A DNA stretch of 64,000 nt from Streptomyces sclerotialus. Its GTDB lineage: Bacteria; Actinomycetota; Actinomycetes; Streptomycetales; Streptomycetaceae. Below the pieces are notes generated by a model. That model was not told the origin of the DNA, made no database searches, and was given only the letters and a program-made list of their open reading frames with translations. Positions 8,206 to 16,971 of the stretch are shown here, piece after piece (position 1 is the first letter of the stretch; the number at the start of each line of letters is the position of its first letter). The stretch lies in the NCBI GenBank assembly GCA_000719105.1, contig JODX01000007.1, positions 1 through 64,000 on the forward strand, read 5' to 3'. The position numbers and the translations under genes are program-made.

Positions 8206-11200
8206 TCACACCTCTCCCGAGAGCAGCTGGTCGAGATAGCCGGTGAGCCGCCCGACGGACGGGTGGTCGAAGGCCGCCGAGGCGGGCAGCGGGACGCCCA
8301 GCGCGCTCTCCAGGGCGTTCTTCAGCTCCACCGCGGCCAGCGAGTCCAGGCCCAGGTCCAGGAAGACCGCGTCCGGCTCCACGTCGTCCGGGTCGTCGAA
8401 GCGCAGCACCTCGGCGGTCTTCGCGCGGAGGAACGTGTTGAGGGACGCCCTGCGTTCCTTCGGGGGCAGGGCGGCCAGGGCTCCGACGTCGAGGCGGGGA
8501 CGCCCGGCGCCGCCCCCGCCCCTGAGGAGGTGGCGGTAGAGGCTGTGGACGAGCGCCTTGCCGTTCGCGTACCGGTCCCAGTCGCACGCGGCGGCCACGA
8601 CCTGGGGCGCGGACTGCCCGAGCAGCGTCACCAGCGCGCGCATGCCCTCCTCCGGCCGCATGAAGGCGACGCCCTGCCGGCGGAGGTTCTCGGCGAGGGG
8701 GGCGCTCAGCCGGGCGGACATGCCGACCTCCGCCCACGGACCCCAGTTGACGGCCAGTGCGGGCAGGCCGCGTGCCGCCCGCCACAGCAGCGACGCGTCG
8801 AGATAGGCGTTGCCCGCGGCGTAGTTGGCCTGGGCCGGGCCGCCGAGGACCGAGGCGACGGAGGAGTAGCCCACGAAGAAGTCCAGCTCCGGGAAGGACG
8901 CGGCCGCCTCGTGCAGCAGCCGGGTGCCGTACACCTTGGGCCTGAGCACCGTGTCGACGCTCTCCCAGGTCAGCGCGGACACCGGCATGTCGGCCAGGAC
9001 GCCCGCCGCGTGGACGATGCCGCCCAACGGGTACGGGGACCGCTTCAGTTCGGCCGCGAGCCGGTCGACGTCGGCGGGCTCGGCGATGTCCGCCCGCACC
9101 ACGGTCACCTCGACGTCCTCGCCGAGGCGGGGCGGCGGGGCGTCCTCGGGCCGCCCGGTGCCGCGGCCGGTCAGCACCAGGTGCCGTGCGCCGAGTCCGG
9201 CGAGCTTGCGGGCGGTCACCAGGCCGAGGCCGCCGAGCCCGCCGGTGACGAGGTACGTGCGGTCGGGGCGGACGGTGAGCGGCCGGGCGGGCCGGGGGCT
9301 GTCGTCGGTCAGACGCAGGACCAGCTTGCCGACGTTCGCGCCCCGGCTGAGCACCGAGAACGCCTCCTCGGCCTCCTCCAGGGCGTAGGCGGTGGTCGTG
9401 ACCGGCCGCAGCCGCCCGTCGGCGATCTGCTGCAGGACGGGCTGCAGGATCTCCCGGGTGCGCCGCCGCGCCTCCCCCTCGGGGAGTTCGCTGAGGTCGA
9501 ACCGGTGGTACGTGACGTCGGGCCGCTCCCGGCGGGCCCGCTCCGGACTCCAGGTGCCGACCTTGCCCATCTCCACGAACCGCCCGCCCTCGGCCAGGCA
9601 GCGCATGCCCGCCGCGATGAAGTCCTTGTTGAGGCTGTTGAGGACGATGTCCACACCCCGGCCGCCGGTCGCGGCGAGCACCTCGTCGGCGAAGTCCAGG
9701 GTCCGGGAGTTCATGAGGTGCCGGATGCCCTGCGAGCGCAGCAGCGGCCACTTGCCCGGGCTCGCCGTGGCGAACACCTCGGCCCCGGCCTGCCGGGCGA
9801 GCTGGACCGCGGCCTGCCCGACACCGCCCGCGGCGGCGTGCACGAGCACGCGGTCACCCTTCTTGATCCGGGCGAGGTCGTGCAGGGCGTAGTACGCGGT
9901 CACGAAGACCGTCGGAATCCCGGCCGCCTCGGCCATGGTGGTCCCGGCGGGCTTGCGCACGGCCAGCCGGGAGGAGACCGTCAGCCGCCTGGTCATGCAG
10001 CCCATCGCGTTGACCACCACCTCGTCACCGGGGCGGAAGGCGGCGTCGGGGCCCGCCGCGAGGACGGTGCCCGCGCACTCCAGGCCGAGCGGCTGCGGCC
10101 GGTAGGTGAGGCCCGACGCCTCGGCGTGGCTCTTGAGCAGGCCCAGGGCGTTGAGGACGTCCTTGAAGTTCAGCCCGGCGGCGTGCACGGCGATCCGGAT
10201 CCGGTCGCCCACGGGCGGGACGTCCTCGGCCGGTTCGGGGCGTATCCCCGACAGGAGGCCGTACTCCTTGACGGCGAGCCGGACGTTCGCGTCCCGCGCG
10301 CCGGCCGGGGCGCTCGGGAACAGCCGCCGTACGTGGCGGTGCCCCGCCCGCCAGGCCACCTGGAACTCCCCGGAGTCGCCCGCGAGCCACTCCCGCAGCA
10401 GCGGTGGGGCCGGGTCACCGCCGGGGGCGCCGGAGCCCTCCGGAATGTTCGTGGCGTCCGTGGCGGGCAGATCGACCAGGGTGACCCGGTAGCCGGGGTA
10501 CTCGTGCCACAGGGCCTGGCCGAACCCCCACAGGGTGGCCGCCGGGGAGGGGCCGGTGCCGCTCGGCACGTCGTCCCCCAGCAGGTGGGCGCCCTCGGTG
10601 ACCAGCCACAGCCGCTGCCCACCGCCGTGCCCCCCGCCGAAGCCCGCCTTCTCCAGCGCGCCGAGGACGGCGAGCAGGTCGCGGTAGTTGTGCTCGCACT
10701 CGGCGCGCAGGCCGTGGTGGTCGCGCGCGCACTCACCCGCCCGCCAGAACCAGCACACGTCGGTGGGGCGCCAGGTGCGCAGCGCCTCGGTGACCGCGTC
10801 GGCACCGGCGGCGAACGTCAGTTCCACGCCCGCCTCCGGCGCGCGGGCGGTCAGGGCCCGCAGTTCCTGCTCCGTACGGCCCAGCACCAGGACCCGGCGC
10901 GGTTCCCGGGCCGCCTGGGCCGCCTGGACCGCGAGTGAGCGCTTCACCCAGCGGGGCTCGTGGAAGAGGTGCCGCGCGGGCGCGGGGGCGTGCGCGGCGA
11001 CCCGCTTCAGGCCGATGCCGGTGAGCTCGCAGACGGGACGGTCGCCCTCCAGCAGGACGAGGTCTGCCCGGACGTCCACCTCCGTGGACGCCTCCGTGGA
11101 CGTCTCCGTGGGGACGGGGACGATCCTCGCCACCGCCCGCAGCCGGGCGGACGTCGGCTTCTTGAACAGCCGCAGCCTTCCGAAGCGGACCGGCAGACAG

Positions 11201-14200
11201 GGCTCTCCGCCGTCGTCGAGGACCGCCAGGGCGTGCATGGCGCTGTCCGACAGCGCGGGCGGCAGATGCTCTCCGGCGCCCGTCCGTATGCCGCGCAGCT
11301 CACCCACCGCGACTTCGCCGCCGTGCCGCTGGGCCCGGCGCAGCCTGCGGAACTCGGGGCCGTAGTCCACGCCCACGGCGGACATCCGCGCGTACAGCTC
11401 GTCGCTCTCCACGACGGCACCGGGTTCCTCCGCCACGTCGGCCGGGGTGCGCGGCTCGCCGGGGGGTGGTTCCACGCCCAGCACGGCCGTGGCGTGGCGC
11501 CGTTCGAACGTTCCGTCCCGCCCCTCGACCCTGGTGACGATCTCGACCGAGGCCGTGCCGTCGTCCCCCGGCCGCAGCCGTGTGAGTACCTGGACGGGCC
11601 GGTCGCCGGCGGCGAGGAAGACGGGTTCGAGGATGCGTACGTCCTCCACGGGGCGGCGCGTGTGCCCGTACACCGCGTCCTGGAGTGCGAGCAGCATCTC
11701 CAGATAGGCCGTGCCGGGGAGGACCACCTGGCCCATGACGACGTGGTCGGCGAGGTAGCCCGGATGTGCGGCGTCGAGCAGCGTCGCGAACTCCCGCACG
11801 CCGTCCCGCGCTTGGCCCGAGAAGGTGACCTCCGTGTGGCCCGAGGGGGTGACCTCCTCGCCCAGCAGCGGATGGTGCCGCACTTCGGCGACGGCCACCG
11901 GGCCCCCGCCGGACGCCGTCCCCCGGTCGCGTCCCCGGGGCACCGGGAGCCAGTACGGCTTCCTGTCGAACGGATAGACCGGCAGGGTGACCGGCCGGGT
12001 GACCGCCCCCCGGTGGAACCCGCTCCAGGACACCGGGAGTCCCGCCGTGTACAGCCGCGCGAGCGCCTTGAGCACCGTGGTGCCGTCCGTGTCGGACGGG
12101 TGGGGTCCGCCCGGCCACAGATGGTCCCCGGGCGTCAGGCACCGCCGGGCGAGGGAGGAGAGCGTGCCGGTGGGCCCTATCTCGACGAAGGCGTGCCGGC
12201 CGCGGCCGCCGACCGTGCGGACCCCGCCCGCGAAGTCCACGGTTCCACGCAGCTGGCGGACCCAGTAGTCGGGCGTCGCCATCTCTCCCGGCCTGGCCAC
12301 CCGGCCGGTCAGGTTGGAGACGACCGTCACCCGCGGGTCACGGAAGCGGATGTCCTTCAGCGCGTCCCGGAAGGCGCCGGTCACCTCGTCCATGAGCGGC
12401 GAGTGGAACGCGTGCGAGACCGCCAGCTCCCGCACCTCGACCCCGCTCTCCCGCAAGGCGGTGCACACCGCGCCGAGCGCCCGCAGCCCGCCCGAGACCA
12501 CGCACTGCTCCGGCGCGTTGACGCAGGCGACGGTGAGATCGGGGTGGCCGGCCAGCAGCGGGGCGACCGTGTCCGCCGGGGCCGACACCTGGGCCATGCC
12601 CCCGGGCGCGGTGACCGACTGCATCAGCCGGGCCCGGGCCGCCACCAGCGTCACCGCGTCCTCCAGCGGGAACACGCCCGCCACGGCCGCCGCCGCGATC
12701 TCCCCGACGCTGTGGCCGAGCAGGACGTTCGGCCGCACCCCCCACGACAGCCACAGCCGCGCCAGGGCGTACTCCAGGGAGAACAGCGCGGGCTGGGTGT
12801 ACTGGGTCCGGTGGATCGCGTCGGGGTCCGCGGCACGGCCCAGCACCAGATCCCGGACCGACCGGCCCAGGTGCGGCGCGAACAGCCGGTCGCAGTCGTC
12901 CAGTTGCTCCCTGAAGGCCGGGTGTTGCTCGTACAGCGCCCGGCCCATGCCCGGGTACTGCGAGCCCTGCCCGGTGAACAGGAAGGCCACCTTGGGGATG
13001 CCGCCGCCCGCACCGGAGTCGCCCGCACCGGAATCGCCGGTGCCGCGCTCCAGTGCCCGGGACAGCAACCGCTCCAGTCCGTCCCGGTCGCGGACGACTC
13101 CGGCCAGGCGCAGCGGGAAGTGGGCGCGCCCCACGGCGGCCGTGCGGCACAGATCGGCGAGCCGGACCTCCGGATGCCCGGACAGGTACGCCCGGTAGCG
13201 GGCGACCTGGCGGCGCAGGGAGCCGGTGCTCTTCGCCGACAGGGTGAAGAGGTGGGCGTCCCCGCCGAGCCCGCCACCCCTGCCGTCCCCGCCGCCCTCG
13301 CCACTCCCGGCGGCTCCGTCGCCGGCGGCCGGAGCGGGCGCCCTCGCCGGGGCCGGTGCCTCCTCCACGACGACGCACCCGAGAGTGCCGGCGATTCCGA
13401 AGCTGTTGACCAGTGCGCGCCGGGGCCGCTCGCCGGTCCAGGGCGCGCACTTCGCCGGCACCGTCACCGGACAGCTGTCCCACGGGATGCGGGCCGACGG
13501 GGAGGTGAGGTTCAGATGCGGGTAGACGGTCTCCTCGCGCATCTGGAGCAGCACCTTGACGATCCCGCAGACGCCCGCCGCCGACTCCAGGTGCCCCACG
13601 TTGGTCTTCACGGAGCCGACCACCACGGGCCGGTCCCGGCTGTGCGAGCCGGCGAAGGTGTCGCTGATGGAACCCAGCTCGACGGGGTCGCCCAGAGGGG
13701 TGCCCGTGCCGTGCGCCTCGACGTACTGGATGTCGCCCGGCTCGAGGCCCGCGTCGGCGATCGCGGCACGCATGACGGCTTCCTGGGCGATGCCGTTGGG
13801 CGCGGTGAGGCCGGCGCTCTCGCCGTCCGCGCGCACGGCGGACCCGCGCAGCAGGCCGAGGACACGGTCGCCGTCGCGCTCCGCGTCGGACAGGCGTTTG
13901 AGGACGAGGACGCCGCAGCCCTCGCCGCGGCTGTAGCCGTCCGCGCTCTCGTCGAAGGTCTTGCACCGGCCGTCGGAGCCGAGCATCCGGGCTTTGGTGA
14001 GGATGGACTGGATGAGGGGGTGGTGCACGGCGTTCACCCCACCGCACAGGGCGATGTCGCACTCGCGGCGGCGCAGCCCCTGGGCGGCCAGGTGGGCGGC
14101 CGTGAGCGAGGACGAGCAGGCGGTGTCCACGCTGATGCACGGGCCGCGCAGCCCCAGGAAGTACGACAGCCGTCCGGCCACGGCACTGTGCGCGGAGCCC

Positions 14201-14784
14201 GGGACGAGGGAACCGTCGAGGTCCTCCTCCGCGAGGGCGACCGACTCGGCCACCCAGTCCATGGACATGACGCCCATGTACACGCCGCCGTTCCCGTGAC
14301 GCAGGCCGGTGGGGTCGATATTGGCGTCCTCCAGCGCCCGCCAGGAGGTCTCCAGGACCAGTCGCTGCTGCGGGTCGATGTACGGAGCCTCTTTGGGGGA
14401 TATCTTGAAGAACTTCGCGTCGAAGAGGTCGAGCCCGTCGAGGAAATTTCCGTCCGCCGCTGCCTGTCCGAGGCCGTTTCCGGCGCTTCCGCCGTTCCTG
14501 CTGTTCTCGCTGTTCCCGTCCTTCCCCTCGTTTCCGGGAACCCAGCGGTCGGTGGGTGCCGGCCCCTCGGCGGACCGTCCTTCGCGCAGGAACTCGGCGA
14601 ATTCCTCCGGGGTCTCACTGCCGCCGGGAAAACGCAGTCCCACACCGATGACGGCGATGGGCTCGTTCTTCTCCAGCAGCAGCCGGTCGATGGTCCGCCG
14701 CTGTTCGCGTACGGTGTCCAGCGCCGCCCGGAGCCGGCTGGCGACGTCCGTGGTGACGTCCATGGGGACGGACGGGTCCGACAT
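8206..14784 (-). CDS. Highly reducing single-module type I polyketide synthase
   Basis: 2192 aa. Domains in order: a short helical docking segment (12-38); KS (40-475) with Cys223, His358, His398; AT (598-880) with Ser692 in GHSVGE and the malonyl-type HAFH motif at 791-794; DH (968-1250) with His1014 and Asp1180; a structural KR half; ER (about 1510-1825) with the NADPH motif HAAAGGVG at 1649-1656; KR (1840-2070) with GGLGGLG and Tyr1988; ACP with Ser2148. There is no methyltransferase or thioesterase domain. One complete reductive loop and no further modules suggest iterative use, giving a saturated unbranched chain. The KS carries an extra Asn/Gly-rich loop at 84-112. Release probably depends on the separate reductase or thioesterases. 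AGGAG precedes ATG 14784. Confidence 0.93.
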   Translation of the reverse strand: MSDPSVPMDVTTDVASRLRAALDTVREQRRTIDRLLLEKNEPIAVIGVGLRFPGGSETPEEFAEFLREGRSAEGPAPTDRWVPGNEGKDGNSENSRNGGSAGNGLGQAAADGNFLDGLDLFDAKFFKISPKEAPYIDPQQRLVLETSWRALEDANIDPTGLRHGNGGVYMGVMSMDWVAESVALAEEDLDGSLVPGSAHSAVAGRLSYFLGLRGPCISVDTACSSSLTAAHLAAQGLRRRECDIALCGGVNAVHHPLIQSILTKARMLGSDGRCKTFDESADGYSRGEGCGVLVLKRLSDAERDGDRVLGLLRGSAVRADGESAGLTAPNGIAQEAVMRAAIADAGLEPGDIQYVEAHGTGTPLGDPVELGSISDTFAGSHSRDRPVVVGSVKTNVGHLESAAGVCGIVKVLLQMREETVYPHLNLTSPSARIPWDSCPVTVPAKCAPWTGERPRRALVNSFGIAGTLGCVVVEEAPAPARAPAPAAGDGAAGSGEGGGDGRGGGLGGDAHLFTLSAKSTGSLRRQVARYRAYLSGHPEVRLADLCRTAAVGRAHFPLRLAGVVRDRDGLERLLSRALERGTGDSGAGDSGAGGGIPKVAFLFTGQGSQYPGMGRALYEQHPAFREQLDDCDRLFAPHLGRSVRDLVLGRAADPDAIHRTQYTQPALFSLEYALARLWLSWGVRPNVLLGHSVGEIAAAAVAGVFPLEDAVTLVAARARLMQSVTAPGGMAQVSAPADTVAPLLAGHPDLTVACVNAPEQCVVSGGLRALGAVCTALRESGVEVRELAVSHAFHSPLMDEVTGAFRDALKDIRFRDPRVTVVSNLTGRVARPGEMATPDYWVRQLRGTVDFAGGVRTVGGRGRHAFVEIGPTGTLSSLARRCLTPGDHLWPGGPHPSDTDGTTVLKALARLYTAGLPVSWSGFHRGAVTRPVTLPVYPFDRKPYWLPVPRGRDRGTASGGGPVAVAEVRHHPLLGEEVTPSGHTEVTFSGQARDGVREFATLLDAAHPGYLADHVVMGQVVLPGTAYLEMLLALQDAVYGHTRRPVEDVRILEPVFLAAGDRPVQVLTRLRPGDDGTASVEIVTRVEGRDGTFERRHATAVLGVEPPPGEPRTPADVAEEPGAVVESDELYARMSAVGVDYGPEFRRLRRAQRHGGEVAVGELRGIRTGAGEHLPPALSDSAMHALAVLDDGGEPCLPVRFGRLRLFKKPTSARLRAVARIVPVPTETSTEASTEVDVRADLVLLEGDRPVCELTGIGLKRVAAHAPAPARHLFHEPRWVKRSLAVQAAQAAREPRRVLVLGRTEQELRALTARAPEAGVELTFAAGADAVTEALRTWRPTDVCWFWRAGECARDHHGLRAECEHNYRDLLAVLGALEKAGFGGGHGGGQRLWLVTEGAHLLGDDVPSGTGPSPAATLWGFGQALWHEYPGYRVTLVDLPATDATNIPEGSGAPGGDPAPPLLREWLAGDSGEFQVAWRAGHRHVRRLFPSAPAGARDANVRLAVKEYGLLSGIRPEPAEDVPPVGDRIRIAVHAAGLNFKDVLNALGLLKSHAEASGLTYRPQPLGLECAGTVLAAGPDAAFRPGDEVVVNAMGCMTRRLTVSSRLAVRKPAGTTMAEAAGIPTVFVTAYYALHDLARIKKGDRVLVHAAAGGVGQAAVQLARQAGAEVFATASPGKWPLLRSQGIRHLMNSRTLDFADEVLAATGGRGVDIVLNSLNKDFIAAGMRCLAEGGRFVEMGKVGTWSPERARRERPDVTYHRFDLSELPEGEARRRTREILQPVLQQIADGRLRPVTTTAYALEEAEEAFSVLSRGANVGKLVLRLTDDSPRPARPLTVRPDRTYLVTGGLGGLGLVTARKLAGLGARHLVLTGRGTGRPEDAPPPRLGEDVEVTVVRADIAEPADVDRLAAELKRSPYPLGGIVHAAGVLADMPVSALTWESVDTVLRPKVYGTRLLHEAAASFPELDFFVGYSSVASVLGGPAQANYAAGNAYLDASLLWRAARGLPALAVNWGPWAEVGMSARLSAPLAENLRRQGVAFMRPEEGMRALVTLLGQSAPQVVAAACDWDRYANGKALVHSLYRHLLRGGGGAGRPRLDVGALAALPPKERRASLNTFLRAKTAEVLRFDDPDDVEPDAVFLDLGLDSLAAVELKNALESALGVPLPASAAFDHPSVGRLTGYLDQLLSGEV

Positions 14785-14800
14785 GGCTGGCTCCTATTCC

Positions 14801-15124
14801 TCAGCGGGCCGGTTCGTCGAAGAGGTCGGACAGGACGTCGGTGACCATGTGCTCCAGGAGCCGGGCCAGATTGGGGGTGTTGAACAGGACGTTCGCGCTG
14901 ATCTCACTGCCGAGGAGAAACTCCAGGCGCTCCTTGAGCTCCGTGGCGCGCAGGGATGTCAGTCCCAGGTCGAAGAAGTTCCCGTCCAGGGGGAGGTCCT
15001 CGTTCTCGCCCATCAGGAGAGACGTCCTGAACTCCGCGGTGAGGATGTCCAGGAGAGCCTCGCGGCGCTCGGACAAGGGCAGTCGGCCGAGCGCACCGGT
15101 CGTTTCCGTGCGGTGTGTCATCAC
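14801..15124 (-). CDS. Stand-alone acyl carrier protein
   Basis: 107 aa. The phosphopantetheine site is Ser57 in DLGLTSLRATELKERLE. The start is GTG 15124 (or ATG 15121 just after it), with AGGGGG 5 bases upstream. It is the first gene of the minus-strand operon, 16 bases before the PKS. It may carry the starter unit loaded by the ligase or accept the finished chain for reduction. The Sfp-type enzyme at 38202 could activate it. Confidence 0.88.
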   Translation of the reverse strand: MMTHRTETTGALGRLPLSERREALLDILTAEFRTSLLMGENEDLPLDGNFFDLGLTSLRATELKERLEFLLGSEISANVLFNTPNLARLLEHMVTDVLSDLFDEPAR

Positions 15125-15296
15125 GTGCGCCCCCTAAATGTACGGCCGCCATGCGGCGAAGAATTGCACAGCGGTACGGAAAGCGCGGAAAGCGCGGAAA
15201 GCGCGCCAGGCGCGGCAGGCGCGAAAACGCGGTGAGGGAATCTGCACGCAATTCATGCAGGGTCACGGGCCCGCCGCGGTCAGTCAAGCAGAATCG

Positions 15297-15325
15297 ACTG
15301 ACAGGCCGCTGACATTCCGCTGACC
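15297..15325 (-). promoter_or_regulatory. Putative SARP operator: three heptamers, 11-bp period
   Basis: On the minus strand: GGTCAGC, TGTCAGC and TGTCAGT, each separated by 4 bases (heptamers at 15325-15319, 15314-15308 and 15303-15297). Direct heptamers with an 11-bp pitch are the known binding pattern of Streptomyces SARP activators. The same TGTCAGC core recurs at 23614 and 26491. I cannot assign a clean -10 on either side, so which direction is activated is uncertain. Confidence 0.65.
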
Positions 15326-15377
15326 GTCCATTTCGCGGCCGCTGTGGTGATGGCAGACTGAACCGCCGTCGACAGCC

Positions 15378-15431
15378 ATGAACGGGTCGAACGAGTTGAA
15401 CGAGTCGGACGGGGCGCACGGGTCGAACGGT
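15378..15431. repeat. Six 9-bp tandem units (TCGAACGAG-like)
   Basis: Units such as TCGAACGAG, TTGAACGAG and TCGGACGGG repeat six times at exactly 9 bp, just upstream of the CoA-transferase start. If translation began at ATG 15378 they would encode an Asn-Glu/Gly-Ser rich leader. I treat them as upstream of the gene. Confidence 0.7.
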
Positions 15432-15446
15432 GGAATGGGGAGGACA

Positions 15447-16895
15447 ATGGGAGACGGGTTCGATGTCGTCGGAGAACTGGACCGTACGCTGAAAACGATC
15501 GGCCTGAGCCGGGAGGACGCCGTCAGCGAACTGTCGGTGACCGGCCGGGACCCCCAGGTCAGGTCCCCGCTTCGCATGGGTGCCGCGATCGGGGTGCCCC
15601 TGCTCGCGGTGGCGGTCGGTGCCGCGCAGATCTGGCGGCAGCGCACCGGACGGCCCCAGGGCCTGACGCTCGACCTGGGCCAGGGACTGCACCGCATGTC
15701 CCCCTTCCTGGGCGGCGGCGCCACGCTCAACGGCTCCTTCTCCAGCATGGGATCACTGGCGGGCCTCGACGGGACGGCCCCCGTCATCTGGGACTTCTAC
15801 CGCACCGCCGACGACCGCTGGGTCATCCCGATCGCCTGCTACCCCAGGATCCGCGACGAGCTGCTCGTCCTCCTCCAGTGCCCGCACACCAGGAAGCACA
15901 TCGGGGAGGCCGTCGCGCGGTGGGACGCGTCCGCCCTGGAGGAGGCGGCCGCCGAGCGGGGGGTTCCGCTGGTGGTCGCGCGGACCAGGGAGGAGTTCCT
16001 CGCCCACCCCCAGGGCCGGGCCGTGCTGGCCGAGCCGGTAGTGGCGGTCGAGCGGATCGGCGACGCGCCGCCCACCGGGCTGCCGGCCGGGTCGCGGCCG
16101 CTGTCCTCGCTGCGCGTGCTGCAGTTCACCCACGTCCTGGCCGGGACGGCGACCGGCCGGACGCTGGCCGAGTACGGAGCGGACGTGCTGCACCTGTGCG
16201 AGCCGGACTCCTTCGAGCACGAGGTGGTCTGGAACGAATCGGCCGCCGGAATGCGGTCGGCCCGTCTCGACCTGAGTGAGCGGAGCGCCGGCCGGGAGGC
16301 CTTCGACGCACTGCTGCGCGACGCCGACGTCTTCGTGCACAACCACCGGCCGGCGAAGGCCGCACGGCTCGGCCTCACCGCCGAGGAGTGCGCGGCCGCG
16401 GCGCCCGGTATCATCCACTGCTCCCTCACCGCCTACGGCCACACCGGACCGTGGCGCGAGCGCGGTGGCTTCGACCAGCACGCGCAGGCTTTCACCGGCA
16501 TCAGCCTGCGCGAGGGCGGCGGTGACGGGCCGAAGCTGCCGCCCGGCCGGATGCTCACCGACTACCTCGCCGCCCACTTCGCCGCCGCCGGCATCCTGGC
16601 CGCCGTCGTCCGCCGTGCGCGCGAGGGCGGCAGCTACGCGGTCAGGGTCTCGCTGACCGGCGCGGCCAACTGGTGCTGGGACCTGGGCAGTCACGGCCCC
16701 GAGGACCTGGACGCGCTGTCCGGGGACGCCCTGCCGCCCGCGCCCCGGTGGCAGGTCCGCCAGACCCCGCTCGGGGAGCTGCGGTATCCCGGCCCGCCCG
16801 CCCGTCTGGCCGAGACCCCCTCGCACTGGGCGGACCCGGTGCTCGTCCCCCGCGGTTCCGCGCAGCCGAGGTGGCTCCCCCGGCCCGCGGGCTGA
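15447..16895 (+). CDS. CaiB/BaiF family (type III) CoA-transferase
   Basis: 482 aa from ATG 15447, which follows GGGGAGGA at short spacing. ATG 15435 and ATG 15378 are in-frame alternatives; the latter would add a repeat-encoded leader. The C-terminal two-thirds has the family pattern: LRVLQFTHVLAGTATGRTLAEYGADVLHL, then HNHRPAKAARLGL and MLTDYLAAHFAAAG, whose Asp is the expected acyl-enzyme residue. Members move CoA between carboxylic acids or racemise alpha-methyl-acyl-CoAs. Here it may generate an acyl-CoA for reduction to the aldehyde by the next gene. The assignment to a substrate is inference only. Confidence 0.82.
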   Translation: MGDGFDVVGELDRTLKTIGLSREDAVSELSVTGRDPQVRSPLRMGAAIGVPLLAVAVGAAQIWRQRTGRPQGLTLDLGQGLHRMSPFLGGGATLNGSFSSMGSLAGLDGTAPVIWDFYRTADDRWVIPIACYPRIRDELLVLLQCPHTRKHIGEAVARWDASALEEAAAERGVPLVVARTREEFLAHPQGRAVLAEPVVAVERIGDAPPTGLPAGSRPLSSLRVLQFTHVLAGTATGRTLAEYGADVLHLCEPDSFEHEVVWNESAAGMRSARLDLSERSAGREAFDALLRDADVFVHNHRPAKAARLGLTAEECAAAAPGIIHCSLTAYGHTGPWRERGGFDQHAQAFTGISLREGGGDGPKLPPGRMLTDYLAAHFAAAGILAAVVRRAREGGSYAVRVSLTGAANWCWDLGSHGPEDLDALSGDALPPAPRWQVRQTPLGELRYPGPPARLAETPSHWADPVLVPRGSAQPRWLPRPAG

Positions 16896-16971
16896 GCGGC
16901 CCCGGCGCGGTCGGGTACGGCACGACGGCGCCCCGAGCAGTGACCCGACCCGTACACCATGGGAGGAGACC

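Larger units (their letters stand above)
15125..15446. other. Divergent promoter region between PKS operon and CoA-transferase run
   Basis: A 322-bp intergenic region between minus-strand ACP/PKS and plus-strand genes. It contains a run of 9-bp GCGCGGAAA-type repeats (15178-15235), a SARP-type operator (15297-15325) and a second 9-bp repeat array (15378-15431). Confidence 0.7.

Noticed and set aside
15178..15235. Repeats upstream of the PKS operon as a CRISPR array
   Set aside because: The units are 9 bp with no spacers and no cas genes. They are simple tandem repeats.
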